Assembly (NCBI GenBank): GCA_051002235.1
Contig: JBPCMN010000034.1
Span: 1 to 64,000 of the forward strand
DNA from: JBPCMN01 sp013695115
GTDB lineage: Bacteria; Actinomycetota; Acidimicrobiia; IMCC26256; JACDBD01
Direction of reading: 5' to 3'
DNA length: 64,000 nucleotides
Of the stretch, positions 16,331 through 25,897 are shown piece after piece. A model generated the notes under the pieces. The model saw nothing but the letters and a program-made list of their open reading frames with translations, had not been told where the DNA came from and did no database searches. Positions within the stretch are counted from its first letter, which is position 1, and each line of letters opens with the position of its first letter. The position numbers were made by a program, and so were the translations under genes.

Positions 16331-16771
16331 GTGACCGAGCAGCACCCGGTGAGCCTGACCGGCGGCGTTCCCGAGACCGTGCTCGAACCCGAGCCCGCGG
16401 ACGCGCTGGTGGCGCTCGACTCCGCCCTCGCCGAACTGGTCGACGCTCGCCGGGCCGCGGTCGCGACCGTCGTGGCCCGCTGGCCCCGCTTCCTCGACGG
16501 TTGGGCCCGCCTCGGTGAGCTCGCCCGTGACGACGTGGAGGCGTACGCGTGCTTCCGTGTCGGCTACCACCGCGGCCTCGACCGGCTGCGTCAGTCGGGC
16601 TGGCGTGGCTCGGGGTACGTCCGCTGGGCCCACGAGACGAACCGGGGGTTCCTGCGCGCGCTCGACGGCCTGCGGACGAGTGCGGCCGCGATCGGCGAGG
16701 CCGACGAGGAGCAACGCTGCGCCGAGTTCCTGCACCAGCTCGAGCCCGACTGGGAGCGCCGCGACCGGTAG
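16331..16771 (+). CDS. DUF3151 domain protein
   Basis: A 146-residue protein of DUF3151, an actinobacterial family without known function. The conserved region includes ARWPRFLDGWARLGEL, DDVEAYACFRVGYHRGLDRL and RWAHETNRGFLRALDGL. The start GTG 16331 begins exactly where family sequence begins. A separate promoter-like TAGCGT overlaps its stop and would serve the dehydratase gene downstream. Confidence 0.85.
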   Translation: MTEQHPVSLTGGVPETVLEPEPADALVALDSALAELVDARRAAVATVVARWPRFLDGWARLGELARDDVEAYACFRVGYHRGLDRLRQSGWRGSGYVRWAHETNRGFLRALDGLRTSAAAIGEADEEQRCAEFLHQLEPDWERRDR

Positions 16772-16801
16772 CGTGGGCGCGATCACCGGAGGGAGAGCCG
16801 T

Positions 16802-17793
<992 letters not shown>

Positions 17794-17797
<4 letters not shown>

Positions 17798-19158
17798 GCG
17801 CCCACGACGTCGGTGAGCTTGCGGGCCGCGGTCAGCACCGGGTCCCACAGCGGTGAGAACGGCGGCGCGTAGCCGACGTCCAGGCCGATCAGCTCCTCGG
17901 CGGTCATCCCGTTCCAAATTGCGGCGGCAAGGACGTCGATGCGCTTGGCCGCGCCCTCCTTGCCCACGATCTGACCACCGAGCAGCTGTCCGGTGCCGAG
18001 CTCCGCGACCACCTTGACCTTGATCTGCTCGGCTCCGGGGAAGTAGCCCGCGCGGGTCGTCGCCTCGATCGTGGCCGCGACGGAGTCGATCCCGGCCTCC
18101 GCCGTCTCGCGTTCGGTGAGCCCGGTGCGGGCGACCTCGTGCGCGCACACCTTCGTCACCGCCGTCCCGATCACGCCCGGGAACGTCGCCTCGCCGTCGG
18201 TGACATTGACGCCGACCACGCGGCCCTGCTTGTTGGCGTGGGTGCCCAGCGCGATCGCCACCGGCCGGTGCGAGATGCGGTGCCACGTCTCGACGCAGTC
18301 GCCCGCGGCCCAGACCCCGTCGGTGGTGGTCTCCATCCGCTCGTCAGTCATGATCCCGCCGGTCTCGCCGACACCCAGGCCGGCCTCGATGGCGAGCGCG
18401 CTGTTGGGCGCCACGCCCAACCCGAGGACGACGAGATCGCACGGCAGCGTCCGCTGCTCGGTGACCACCGCACGCACCCGCCCGTCCGAGGCTTCGAAGG
18501 CGGTCGCCCGCTCTCCGAGGTACAGCTTCACGCCGACACCACCAAGCGCGTCGGCCACTAGCGCGCCCATGTCGGGGTCGAGCGTGTACATCGGCTGCTC
18601 GTGCGCCTCGACCAGCGCGACCTCGAGGCCTCGCCGCGTCATCGCCTCGGCCATCTCGAGCCCGACATAGCCACTACCGATCACGACCGCGCGCGCCGGC
18701 TTGTCCTGGTCGACGGCGCGGCGCACCGTGATGCCGTCGGCCAACGTCTGCACGCCGAAGACGCCGTCGGCATCGATCCCGTCGAGCTGGGGGCGCACCG
18801 GCACCGCGCCGGTGCCGAGCACCAGCTGGTCGAAGCCGTGGTCGGCCTCGTCGCCGCCGTCCAGGTCACGCACGTGCACGACCCGGCGGCCGAGGTCAAC
18901 GCCGACGACCTCGTGCCGGGTGCGGACGTCGATGCCGCGCTGGCGGTGCTCCTCGGGCGAGCGCGCCACCAGATCGCCGTACTCGTGCACGACGTCGCCG
19001 ACGAGGTACGGGATGCCGCAGGCGGAGTACGACGTGAACTCGCCCCGCTCGAACGCCACGATCTCGAGCTCGCCCGTATCGGGGACGCGCCGTCGCGCCT
19101 GCGACGCCGCGGTCATGCCGCCGGCGTCACCGCCGACGACGACGAGCCGGTCGGTCAC
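17794..19158 (-). CDS. CoA-disulfide-reductase-like FAD oxidoreductase
   Basis: A 454-residue pyridine nucleotide-disulfide oxidoreductase of the single-cysteine class. The FAD motif VVVGGDAGGMTAAS is at the start, and the active cysteine is C47 in SYSACGIPYLVGD, as in CoA disulfide and polysulfide reductases. The NAD-binding VVIGSGYVGLEMAEAM is at mid-length, and the WAAGDCVETWH FAD loop and dimerisation domain follow. It probably reduces CoA or persulfide disulfides with NAD(P)H. GTG 19158 overlaps the nitronate monooxygenase stop by GTGA. Confidence 0.85.
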
Positions 19159-20141
19159 GCGCCGGCGGCCGCCCGGAAGCCCGCCATGCCCTCGAGCGCG
19201 GCCTCGGCCTCGGCCACGAACCGCCGCACCAGCTCGCCCGCGGGTACCAGCTCGTCGATCGCGCCGGTGCCCTGGCCCGCGGGGTAGCACTCGCGGTCGG
19301 GATCGACGCCGGCGGCGGCGTCGCCACCCGAGAGGTGGAGCGTGCCCTCCTCGAGGGCCGCGAACATCTGGTCGGGGAACGGCTTGAGGTTCTCGGGGTG
19401 GTCCTCGTAATACTGGGTGGTCTTGTTGCGCACCGCCCGCAGGGTCTTGCCGGTGAAGGCCCGGCTGACGACGGTGCCATCCTCGGCGGTACGCACGAGC
19501 GCGTCCTTGTAGCCGGGCGTCGCTCGCGCCTCGGGAGTGGCGATGAACCGGGTGCCGATCCACACGCCGTCGGCGCCGAGCGCAAGCGAGGCGGCGAGGC
19601 CGCGGCCGTCGAAGATGCCGCCCGCCGCGACTACCGGGACGCGGTCGCCGACCGCGTCGACCATCTGGGGGACGAGCGGCATGGTCGCGACCGTGCCGGT
19701 GTGGCCGCCGGCCTCGGTGCCCTGGGCGACGACGAGATCGCAGCCGGCCTCGACCGCGGCCACCGCATGCCGCACCTTGCCGCACATGTTGGCGACGAGG
19801 ACGTTGTTGTCGTGGCAGAGCTTCACCGCGTCGCGGGGCACGCCCAGCCCGGCCACGAAGACCTGCGCCCCTTCCCGGATGACGTGCTCGACGTTGGCCA
19901 TCATCTGCTCGGGGAGCGCGGTGAGGAGGTCGACGCCGAACGGCTTGTCGGTCTGGCGCTTGACGGCGCGGATCTCCTCGATCATCTCGTCCTGCGCCAT
20001 CGCCGACGCGCCGAGGCAGCCGAAGCCGCCGGCCTCGGAGACCGCCGCGACCAACTGGTTGTAGGAGACGCCGCCCATGCCGGCGAGCATCACCGGGTGC
20101 TCGATCTGGAGGACTTCAGTGAGTCGGGTGCGCAAGGTCAC
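19155..20141 (-). CDS. Nitronate monooxygenase family protein
   Basis: A 328-residue FMN-dependent TIM-barrel enzyme of the 2-nitropropane dioxygenase family. Key segments are HPVMLAGMGGVSYNQLV, KPFGVDLLTALPEQ, VVAQGTEAGGHTGTVA with the conserved His of the GTEAGGH motif, and GGIFDGRGLAASLALGADGVWIGTRF. It oxidises nitronates or related enolate-like compounds, although some members are enoyl reductases. It is coupled with the CoA-disulfide-reductase-like gene. GTG 20141 lies six bases after TAGCTT. Confidence 0.85.
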   Translation of the reverse strand: MTLRTRLTEVLQIEHPVMLAGMGGVSYNQLVAAVSEAGGFGCLGASAMAQDEMIEEIRAVKRQTDKPFGVDLLTALPEQMMANVEHVIREGAQVFVAGLGVPRDAVKLCHDNNVLVANMCGKVRHAVAAVEAGCDLVVAQGTEAGGHTGTVATMPLVPQMVDAVGDRVPVVAAGGIFDGRGLAASLALGADGVWIGTRFIATPEARATPGYKDALVRTAEDGTVVSRAFTGKTLRAVRNKTTQYYEDHPENLKPFPDQMFAALEEGTLHLSGGDAAAGVDPDRECYPAGQGTGAIDELVPAGELVRRFVAEAEAALEGMAGFRAAAGA

Positions 20142-20147
20142 GGGGTG

Positions 20148-20153
20148 AAGCTA
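20148..20153 (-). promoter_or_regulatory. Leaderless-type -10 of the nitronate monooxygenase gene
   Basis: TAGCTT, six bases before GTG 20141. Together with the purE -10 it fills a 35-bp intergenic gap. Confidence 0.6.
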
Positions 20154-20164
20154 CTCCGGGGCGG

Positions 20165-20170
20165 TACCCT
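20165..20170 (+). promoter_or_regulatory. Leaderless-type -10 of purE
   Basis: TACCCT, six bases before GTG 20177. The opposing -10 is only 11 bp away, so the two promoters must overlap in their -35 regions. Confidence 0.6.
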
Positions 20171-20176
20171 CGGTTC

Positions 20177-20668
20177 GTGGAGACTCCCCTCGTCGGCGTG
20201 ATCATGGGCAGCGACTCCGACCTGACGGTCATGAAGCCCGCGGTCGACGTGCTGGTCGAGTTCGAGGTAGCCCACGAGGTGCGGGTGGTGTCCGCGCACC
20301 GCACGCCCGAGGCGATGACCGAGTACGCCAAGAGCGCCGCGGGGCGCGGGCTCGAGGTCATCATCGCGGGGGCGGGCGGCGCGGCTCATCTGCCCGGGAT
20401 GGTGGCGGCGCTGACGCCGTTGCCGGTGATCGGTGTGCCGGTGCCGCAGGAGCACCACAACGGGCTCGACTCGCTGCTGTCGATCGTCGAGATGCCCGAG
20501 GGCGTGCCGGTGGCGACGGTCGGGGTCGGGAAGGCGCGCAACGCCGGGCTCCTGGCCGTCCGGATCCTCGACGATCCCCAGCTGCGCGCTCGTATGGAGC
20601 GCTTCCAGGAGGGGCTGGCCGAGTCCGTGGCCGAGAAGGACGAGAGCGTCCGCAAGCAGTTCGAGTAA
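20177..20668 (+). CDS. purE: N5-carboxyaminoimidazole ribonucleotide mutase
   Basis: A 163-residue class I PurE, catalysing the N5-CAIR to CAIR rearrangement in purine synthesis. Conserved motifs are IMGSDSDLTVM, SAHRTPEAM with the catalytic histidine, and AGAGGAAHLPGMVAALTPLPVIGVPV cut here in two pieces (AGAGGAAHLPGM and TPLPVIGVPV). The length is normal. GTG 20177 has no Shine-Dalgarno sequence. purK, the usual partner, is not adjacent. Confidence 0.93.
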   Translation: METPLVGVIMGSDSDLTVMKPAVDVLVEFEVAHEVRVVSAHRTPEAMTEYAKSAAGRGLEVIIAGAGGAAHLPGMVAALTPLPVIGVPVPQEHHNGLDSLLSIVEMPEGVPVATVGVGKARNAGLLAVRILDDPQLRARMERFQEGLAESVAEKDESVRKQFE

Positions 20669-20727
20669 CGCGAGCCCATCCGAGGCCGGCTGTTCAGGGT
20701 GCGCGCTGCTCAGTCGCTCGGCTGTAT

Positions 20728-20760
20728 CGCAGGTTGAACACCTGCGGTACTACAAGTACC
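20728..20760. terminator. Two adjacent hairpins after purE
   Basis: CGCAGGT-TGAAC-ACCTGCG (20728-20746) abuts GGTACT-ACA-AGTACC (20746-20760). They lie 60 bp after purE and the second covers the stop codon of the convergent membrane gene. A shared terminator is likely. Confidence 0.5.
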
Positions 20761-21097
20761 AACCGCTCACGACCACCGCGACTCCGGGCAGACCAATCAG
20801 ACTCAGCAGCAAGACCAACCCCAAGGCTCCTGCAAAGACGCCGTAATACGCGGCGCGATCCGCTGGTCGAACCCGGACTCCCAGGAAAATCGTCGCCACG
20901 ACACCGACGGCGATGAGCAGAACGACGATACCGAAGAGCGGCTCACCATCCGCAACGAACGCAGCCCCCACAGGGACCATCAATAGCGCCGAGGCAATCG
21001 CGAGAACGCCGGCAACGTTGAGGACTGCTCGCTGCGTACGCTCCGACATCGGGATGAGTGGTGGGCGATCCACTGACTCGTGCAGTCGTTTGAACAT
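20750..21097 (-). CDS. Hypothetical four-helix membrane protein
   Basis: A 115-residue protein with a short soluble N-terminus and three or four hydrophobic helices (AVLNVAGVLAIASALLMV, FGIVVLLIAVGVVATIF, GVFAGALGLVLLLSLIG). Third-codon positions are visibly less GC-rich than in neighbours, suggesting that this patch with the HNH gene has a different history. ATG 21097 was chosen; no ribosome site is visible. The family is not recognised. Confidence 0.6.
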   Translation of the reverse strand: MFKRLHESVDRPPLIPMSERTQRAVLNVAGVLAIASALLMVPVGAAFVADGEPLFGIVVLLIAVGVVATIFLGVRVRPADRAAYYGVFAGALGLVLLLSLIGLPGVAVVVSGWYL

Positions 21098-21173
21098 CAC
21101 CGACACCCGACGTTTGATCTCGACAGCGCACCAGAGACTGCCACCGGCCCCAACGATCCGACCACTGGGGCCC

Positions 21174-21202
21174 TTGACAGACGAACACCTGTTCGCTATG
21201 CT
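21174..21202 (+). promoter_or_regulatory. Consensus promoter of the HNH gene
   Basis: TTGACA (21174-21179), a 17-base spacer and TATGCT (21197-21202). It is the best sigma70-type promoter in the window. Confidence 0.75.
21182..21195. promoter_or_regulatory. LexA/SOS box
   Basis: CGAAC-ACCT-GTTCG, a perfect inverted repeat matching the actinobacterial CGAAC-N4-GTTCG SOS box. It fills the spacer between -35 and -10, so LexA binding would occlude the promoter and DNA damage would relieve it. Confidence 0.8.
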
Positions 21203-21258
21203 CTCAATACTCCCCTCGAATGCTTCCCCCGTCCGTGTCGTTTCCCGGAGGGGGAAGC

Positions 21259-22398
21259 GTGTTCGCGTTAGCCACCCGCGCCGCGCAGGCGCTCGAGAAG
21301 ATGTCGTGCGAGCTGGAGCCCGAGCTCCTGGACGGTCGCGACGCGGCGCGCTTGCTCGAGATGGTGGCGCGCTGGGAGAAGGTGTGTGCCTCGCTCCGGG
21401 CGCGCCTGGCGCGCCGCGTCGATGAGACCAAGGTGTGGCGCGACGGCGGACATCGCAGCGCGGCCCACTTCGTGGCCGAGACGGCTGGCACCACCGTCGG
21501 CGCGGCGGCCCGCGCGCTCGAGACGGCCCGCGCCCTCGAGGAGCTGCCCGAGACCGCGGAAGCGTTCCGAGCGGGTGAGTTGTCGGAGACGCAGGCAGCG
21601 GAGATCGCGTCGGCAGCGAGCGAAGATCCGGGTGCCGAGACTGCCCTCCTGGAAACGGCGGCCGCGACAAGCGTGAAGGGCCTGCGCGATCGGTGCCGGC
21701 AGGTGCGCGCCGGCGCCCAGCCGGATGATGAGGCATGGGCCCGGCACCTGCACGTGAGCCGGCGCGCCAACCGCTGGCGCGACAACGACGGCGCCTGGCG
21801 CGCCGACATCCGCCTCAGTCCCGATGCCGGCGCCCGGGTCGACTCGGCGTGGGACGCCCACCTCGACCGGATCTTCGCCGAGGCCCGCCGGGCCGGACAC
21901 AGGGAACCCCGTCACGCCTACGAGGCCGATGCCTTCGTCGCCTCCGTCACCGAAGGGCCATGCAAGCCCATCGAAGCTCGACTCGAGGTCACCGCCGCCG
22001 CTCTACCCCGCGGCCACACTGAACCGGGCGAACGCTGCGAGATCGCCGGCAGCCCGATCCCTGTCACCACCGCTCGCGCCCTGCTCGCCGACTCCCGCGT
22101 CACGGTGCTCGCTCGTGACGGCAACGACGTCACCGAGATCTCCGAGCCCACCCGCACCATCCCGGCGAGGCTGCGCCGCCAACTCGAAGCCCGCTACCCG
22201 ACCTGTGGCGTCAAGACCTGCGCCAACGACCGTTTCCTCGAGGTCGACCACGTCGTGCCGGTCGCCGAAGGTGGGCGCAGCAACGCCTGGCGGATCTGCC
22301 CCCACCACCACCACTTGAAGACCTACTTCGGGTGGAAGGTGGTCGGCACCACGCATGACTGGGACCTCGTCCCACCCGACGATCCCGATCCACCGTGA
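21259..22398 (+). CDS. DUF222 / 13E12-type HNH endonuclease family protein
   Basis: A 379-residue protein. The N-terminal ~250 residues are the helical DUF222 region (GRDAARLLEMVARWEKV, GHRSAAHFVAETAGTTVGAA, LPETAEAFRAGELSETQA). The C-terminus is an HNH domain: CGVKTCANDRFLEVDHVVPV, then GGRSNAWRICPHHHHLKTYFG with the H, N and H residues. GTG 21259 follows a strong GGAGGGGG (21247-21254), better than the in-frame ATG 21220. The family is repeated in mycobacterial genomes and thought to be mobile or repair-linked. The SOS promoter supports a DNA-damage role. Confidence 0.88.
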   Translation: MFALATRAAQALEKMSCELEPELLDGRDAARLLEMVARWEKVCASLRARLARRVDETKVWRDGGHRSAAHFVAETAGTTVGAAARALETARALEELPETAEAFRAGELSETQAAEIASAASEDPGAETALLETAAATSVKGLRDRCRQVRAGAQPDDEAWARHLHVSRRANRWRDNDGAWRADIRLSPDAGARVDSAWDAHLDRIFAEARRAGHREPRHAYEADAFVASVTEGPCKPIEARLEVTAAALPRGHTEPGERCEIAGSPIPVTTARALLADSRVTVLARDGNDVTEISEPTRTIPARLRRQLEARYPTCGVKTCANDRFLEVDHVVPVAEGGRSNAWRICPHHHHLKTYFGWKVVGTTHDWDLVPPDDPDPP

Positions 22399-22415
22399 TC
22401 CTGCGCCCGGGCCTG

Positions 22416-24980
22416 TTACTCGGTGCTGATCGCTCGCAACACGTCGAGCTTGGCGGCTCTCCTCGCCGGGAACAGCGCGGCCACGACACCGGCAAACCCG
22501 GCGGCGATCACGATGATGATCAGCTGGCCGACCGACGGGGCGAACTTCTCGAAGCCCTGGTCGCGCAGTGACTTGATCACGGCGAAGCCGAAGAACACGC
22601 CGATCGCAATGCCGATCACCGTGCCGAGCACCGCGATGATCACCGCCTCCCAGCGCACGCTCGAACGCAGCTGGCGGCGCGTCATCCCGACGGCACGCAG
22701 CAGACCGAGCTCGCGGGTGCGCTCGTAGACCGAGAGCGCGAGCGTGTTGGCGATGCCGATGAGCGCGATGAACACCGCCAGCACGAGCAGCACGTACACG
22801 AGCCCGAGGATCTGGTTGATCTGGCCGCTGAACGACTCCTTGAACTCGGTCTGATCCTGGATCTCGGCGTTCGGGTAGGGCTTGGCCACCCGCTCCAGTG
22901 TCTTCCGGCCCTCGGCCGGGCTGACGCCGTCGGCCAGCCGCACGTACACCTGGTTGTCGACCACCTCCGGGTAACCGAGGGCATAGCCCTCCAGCGACAA
23001 TCCGAAATCGCTGAGGCCCTCGCGCTCGCCCGTGCCGTAGATCGTCCGGATCGTCAGCTCGCGTTCCCCGTTCGGGAACTGCACCGGGATCTCGGTCCCG
23101 AGCTTCCACCCCTTCCTGTTCGCAATCCGTTCGGAGACCGCGACGCTGTTCTCGTCCAGGTCGGTGAACGTACCCTTGCGGGGGTCGAGCTTGAACAGCT
23201 CGAGAACCGTCTCGGGGTCGAACGCCACCAGAAAGTCGTCGTCCCCGTCGACCTTCACCGTGCCGAACCGCAGCGGGCTCGACGCCTCCACCTCGGGCAA
23301 CTCCGCGACCCGGGCGGCGAGGTCGGGGCTGAAGCCGCCGAAGGCGCCGAAGCCGAAGCCGGTGTTCAGCACGAAGTCGGCTTGGAACGCCCGGTCGACC
23401 TGGGCGTTCACCGACTCCTTGAGCGACGACGCCAGCACGGTGAAGAAGCCGACGATGGCGACACCGATCATGAGCGCGGCGGCAGTGGCCGACGTACGAC
23501 GCGGGTTCCGCATCGCGTTCTCGCGGGCGAGCGTGCCCGCCATCCCTCGCAGGCGCGGCAGTGGCCACCCGATGACCGCGCACGATGGGCGGGCGAACAC
23601 CGGTCCGAGCACGGTCGCGCCCACGAATACCGCGAGGGTGCCGAGCGCGACCGCGTAGACGCCCTGGTCGAGGTCGCCGAACAGACCGAGGAGGATTGCG
23701 CCCGCTCCGAAGAGCAGGATCGCGCCACCGACCGTCCCCCGCCGGGCGACGTTCACCGACTGCTCGACCGCGACGTCGCGGATCGCCGCGATCGGCGGCA
23801 CCCGCGCGGCCTTCCACGCCGGGACGAGCGCGGACAGCACGGTGATCACCGTCCCCACCATCAGCGACAGGACGACCGTCGACGTCCGGATCACGCTGGC
23901 ACCGGCGGGAATCTCGAAGCCGAAGCCGTTGAGCGCCACCTTCAACACCGAGGACAGCCCGATCCCCGCTAACAGGCCGATCAGGGACGCCAGCACCCCG
24001 ACGACGAACGCCTCGGCCACGACCGACGCGGTGACCTGGAACCGGCTGCCGCCGATCGCCCGCAGCAGCGCCATCTCCCGGGTGCGCTGGGCGACCACGA
24101 TCGAGAACGTGTTGAAGATGATGAACGAGCCGACCAGCAGGGCGATGCCGGCGAAGATCACCAGCGGGATGCGGATGAACGAGACCAGGTCCTGGATCTC
24201 GTTCTGGTCCTCCTCGGTGATCTCGGCGCCGGTGAGGACCTCGAGATCCTTGTCGTCGAGGGCGTCACGGATGCGGTCGCGCAGCTGCGCTTCCGACACG
24301 CCCCGCTCGGCCACCGCCGCGATCGCGTCGAACTGACCCTCCGCTCCGGCCACGCGCTGGGCCTCGGCCGTCGTGAATAGGGCGAACGAGGCGCCCGCGG
24401 GCCCGTCGGCGTCGCCGAACTTGGCGATGCCGGCGATCTCGTACTCCTGGGGCGCGCCCGATACCACGAGGATCGAGACGCGGTCGCCGACCTCGAAGTC
24501 GCCCTCGTCGGCCGAGCCCTTGTCGATCACGACCTCGCCGGCCGCCTCGGGTGGCCGGCTACCGGGTTGGAGGCGCCAGGGGTTGAGCTCGTCGACCTCG
24601 CTCCAGTTGGACCCGAACGTGGGCGGGCCCTGGCTGGGGTTGCCGATGGTCTCGTCGTCCTTGTCGACGAGCTGGGCGTAGAAGTCGATGTCGCCGTCGG
24701 CGGCCTTGACGCCGTCGACGGCCGCCACCGCGGGGAGCAGGTCGGCGGGTATCCGCGCCCGCTGCTCCGGGCCGAAATTGCCCTCGAGCGACTCCTTGCT
24801 GCGCACGGCCGCGTCGACACCCGCGTTGACGTCGGCGAAGAGGTCGTCGAACGTCTTCTCGATGGTGTCGGTCAGCACCATCGTTCCCGACATGAAGGCC
24901 ACGCCCAGCAGTACCGCGAGCGCGGTGAGGGCGAACCGCAGCTTGTGGGCCCGCAGTCCCTTGCGGGTGACGCGCCACAC
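22416..24980 (-). CDS. FtsX-family ABC transporter permease
   Basis: An 854-residue permease with two FtsX modules, each with a large periplasmic-type MacB core domain. Helices lie near residues 18-38, 285-305, 325-350, 375-395, 430-475, 515-535, and in the last 140 residues. The repeated (R/E)-(M/L)-x-LLRAIG motif appears twice, as EMALLRAIGGSR and ELGLLRAVGMTR. Such permeases act with LolD/MacB-type ATPases in lipid, lipoprotein or peptide handling, or as mechanotransmitters. It starts five bases after the ATPase gene ends. Confidence 0.9.
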   Translation of the reverse strand: MWRVTRKGLRAHKLRFALTALAVLLGVAFMSGTMVLTDTIEKTFDDLFADVNAGVDAAVRSKESLEGNFGPEQRARIPADLLPAVAAVDGVKAADGDIDFYAQLVDKDDETIGNPSQGPPTFGSNWSEVDELNPWRLQPGSRPPEAAGEVVIDKGSADEGDFEVGDRVSILVVSGAPQEYEIAGIAKFGDADGPAGASFALFTTAEAQRVAGAEGQFDAIAAVAERGVSEAQLRDRIRDALDDKDLEVLTGAEITEEDQNEIQDLVSFIRIPLVIFAGIALLVGSFIIFNTFSIVVAQRTREMALLRAIGGSRFQVTASVVAEAFVVGVLASLIGLLAGIGLSSVLKVALNGFGFEIPAGASVIRTSTVVLSLMVGTVITVLSALVPAWKAARVPPIAAIRDVAVEQSVNVARRGTVGGAILLFGAGAILLGLFGDLDQGVYAVALGTLAVFVGATVLGPVFARPSCAVIGWPLPRLRGMAGTLARENAMRNPRRTSATAAALMIGVAIVGFFTVLASSLKESVNAQVDRAFQADFVLNTGFGFGAFGGFSPDLAARVAELPEVEASSPLRFGTVKVDGDDDFLVAFDPETVLELFKLDPRKGTFTDLDENSVAVSERIANRKGWKLGTEIPVQFPNGERELTIRTIYGTGEREGLSDFGLSLEGYALGYPEVVDNQVYVRLADGVSPAEGRKTLERVAKPYPNAEIQDQTEFKESFSGQINQILGLVYVLLVLAVFIALIGIANTLALSVYERTRELGLLRAVGMTRRQLRSSVRWEAVIIAVLGTVIGIAIGVFFGFAVIKSLRDQGFEKFAPSVGQLIIIVIAAGFAGVVAALFPARRAAKLDVLRAISTE

Positions 24981-24985
24981 CGCGC

Positions 24986-25747
24986 TTAGCCGCCCAGCTG
25001 CTTCATCTCGTCGATGACCTTCTCGGCGGTCGGCTCGGTCATCTCGCCCACGATGCGCCCGTCACCGAGGAAGACAACCCGGTCGGCGTAGGCCGCGGCC
25101 ACGGGGTCGTGGGTCACCATGACGATCGTCTGGCCGAAGTCGCGCACCGCCTGCTGCATGAACGCGAGGATCTCGGCGCCGGCGCGCGAGTCGACGTTGC
25201 CGGTGGGCTCGTCGGCGAAGATGATCTCGGGCTTGCTGGCGAGCGCCCGGGCGACGGCGACGCGCTGCTGCTGGCCGCCCGACAGCTCGCTGGGGCGATG
25301 GCGCAGGCGGTCGCGCAGCTGGACGGTGTCGACCACGGTGTCGAGCCAGGCGTCGTCGGGCTTTCGGCCGGCCAGGGCCATCGGCAGCACGATGTTCTCG
25401 ATGGCGTTGAGCGTCGGGATGAGGTTGTAGGCCTGGAAGACGAAGCCGACCTTGTCGCGGCGCACGAGCGTCAGCTCCTTCTCGGAGCACGCGCTCACCT
25501 CGACGTCACCGAGGAAGACCCGACCGGACGTGACCCGGTCGAGCCCGGCGAGGCAGTGCAGCAGCGTCGACTTGCCCGAGCCCGATGGGCCCATGATGGC
25601 GGTGAAACGGCTCTTCTCGAAGGCGACGTCGACGTCGTCAAGGGCGCGCACCTCGGCGTCGCCGGTCCCGTAGATCTTCGACACCGACGAGGCGCGGGCG
25701 GCGACGCCGGTGTCCGCGGCGGGCTGGGGTTGGGCGAGCACCGACAC
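24986..25747 (-). CDS. ABC transporter ATP-binding protein (LolD/MacB type)
   Basis: A 253-residue ATPase. Walker A is MGPSGSGKSTLLHCLAGLD, the Q-loop VFQAYNLIPTL, the signature LSGGQQQRVAVARAL, Walker B IIFADEPTGNVDS and the H-loop MVTHDP. The ADEPTGNVDS version is typical of the LolD/FtsE-like group that pairs with FtsX permeases, as here. GTG 25747 follows GGAGG by seven bases. Confidence 0.93.
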   Translation of the reverse strand: MSVLAQPQPAADTGVAARASSVSKIYGTGDAEVRALDDVDVAFEKSRFTAIMGPSGSGKSTLLHCLAGLDRVTSGRVFLGDVEVSACSEKELTLVRRDKVGFVFQAYNLIPTLNAIENIVLPMALAGRKPDDAWLDTVVDTVQLRDRLRHRPSELSGGQQQRVAVARALASKPEIIFADEPTGNVDSRAGAEILAFMQQAVRDFGQTIVMVTHDPVAAAYADRVVFLGDGRIVGEMTEPTAEKVIDEMKQLGG

Positions 25748-25794
25748 GGCGTTGCCTCCTCGCTGACGGGGGACGGGCTAGGGGGCCACCGCCA

Positions 25795-25800
25795 CCCTAC
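25795..25800 (-). promoter_or_regulatory. Candidate -10 of the exporter operon
   Basis: TAGGGT on the minus strand, giving a leader of about 40 bases that includes the GGAGG ribosome site. Confidence 0.4.
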
Positions 25801-25818
25801 GAGATGAGCCGTTCCTGA

Positions 25819-25836
25819 GAGCCGCCTCAGCGGCTC
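25819..25836. repeat. Small perfect stem-loop
   Basis: GAGCCGC-CTCA-GCGGCTC, in the gap between the exporter operon and the broken lipoprotein gene. It directly abuts the CRP-like site and may be part of the same control region. Confidence 0.4.
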
Positions 25837-25837
25837 C

Positions 25838-25853
25838 TGTGCCTGACATCACA
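25838..25853. promoter_or_regulatory. Imperfect CRP-type site
   Basis: TGTGC-CTGACA-TCACA, one mismatch from TGTGA-N6-TCACA, 45 bp before the lipoprotein start. Confidence 0.35.
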
Positions 25854-25897
25854 GTCGGCCCATACGACTCGAACGCCGCCGGGTTCTACTGCCCGCC

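Noticed and set aside
22003..23817. A 604-codon frame overlapping the FtsX permease
   Set aside because: Arginine/glycine-rich shadow of the permease in another frame; no motifs.
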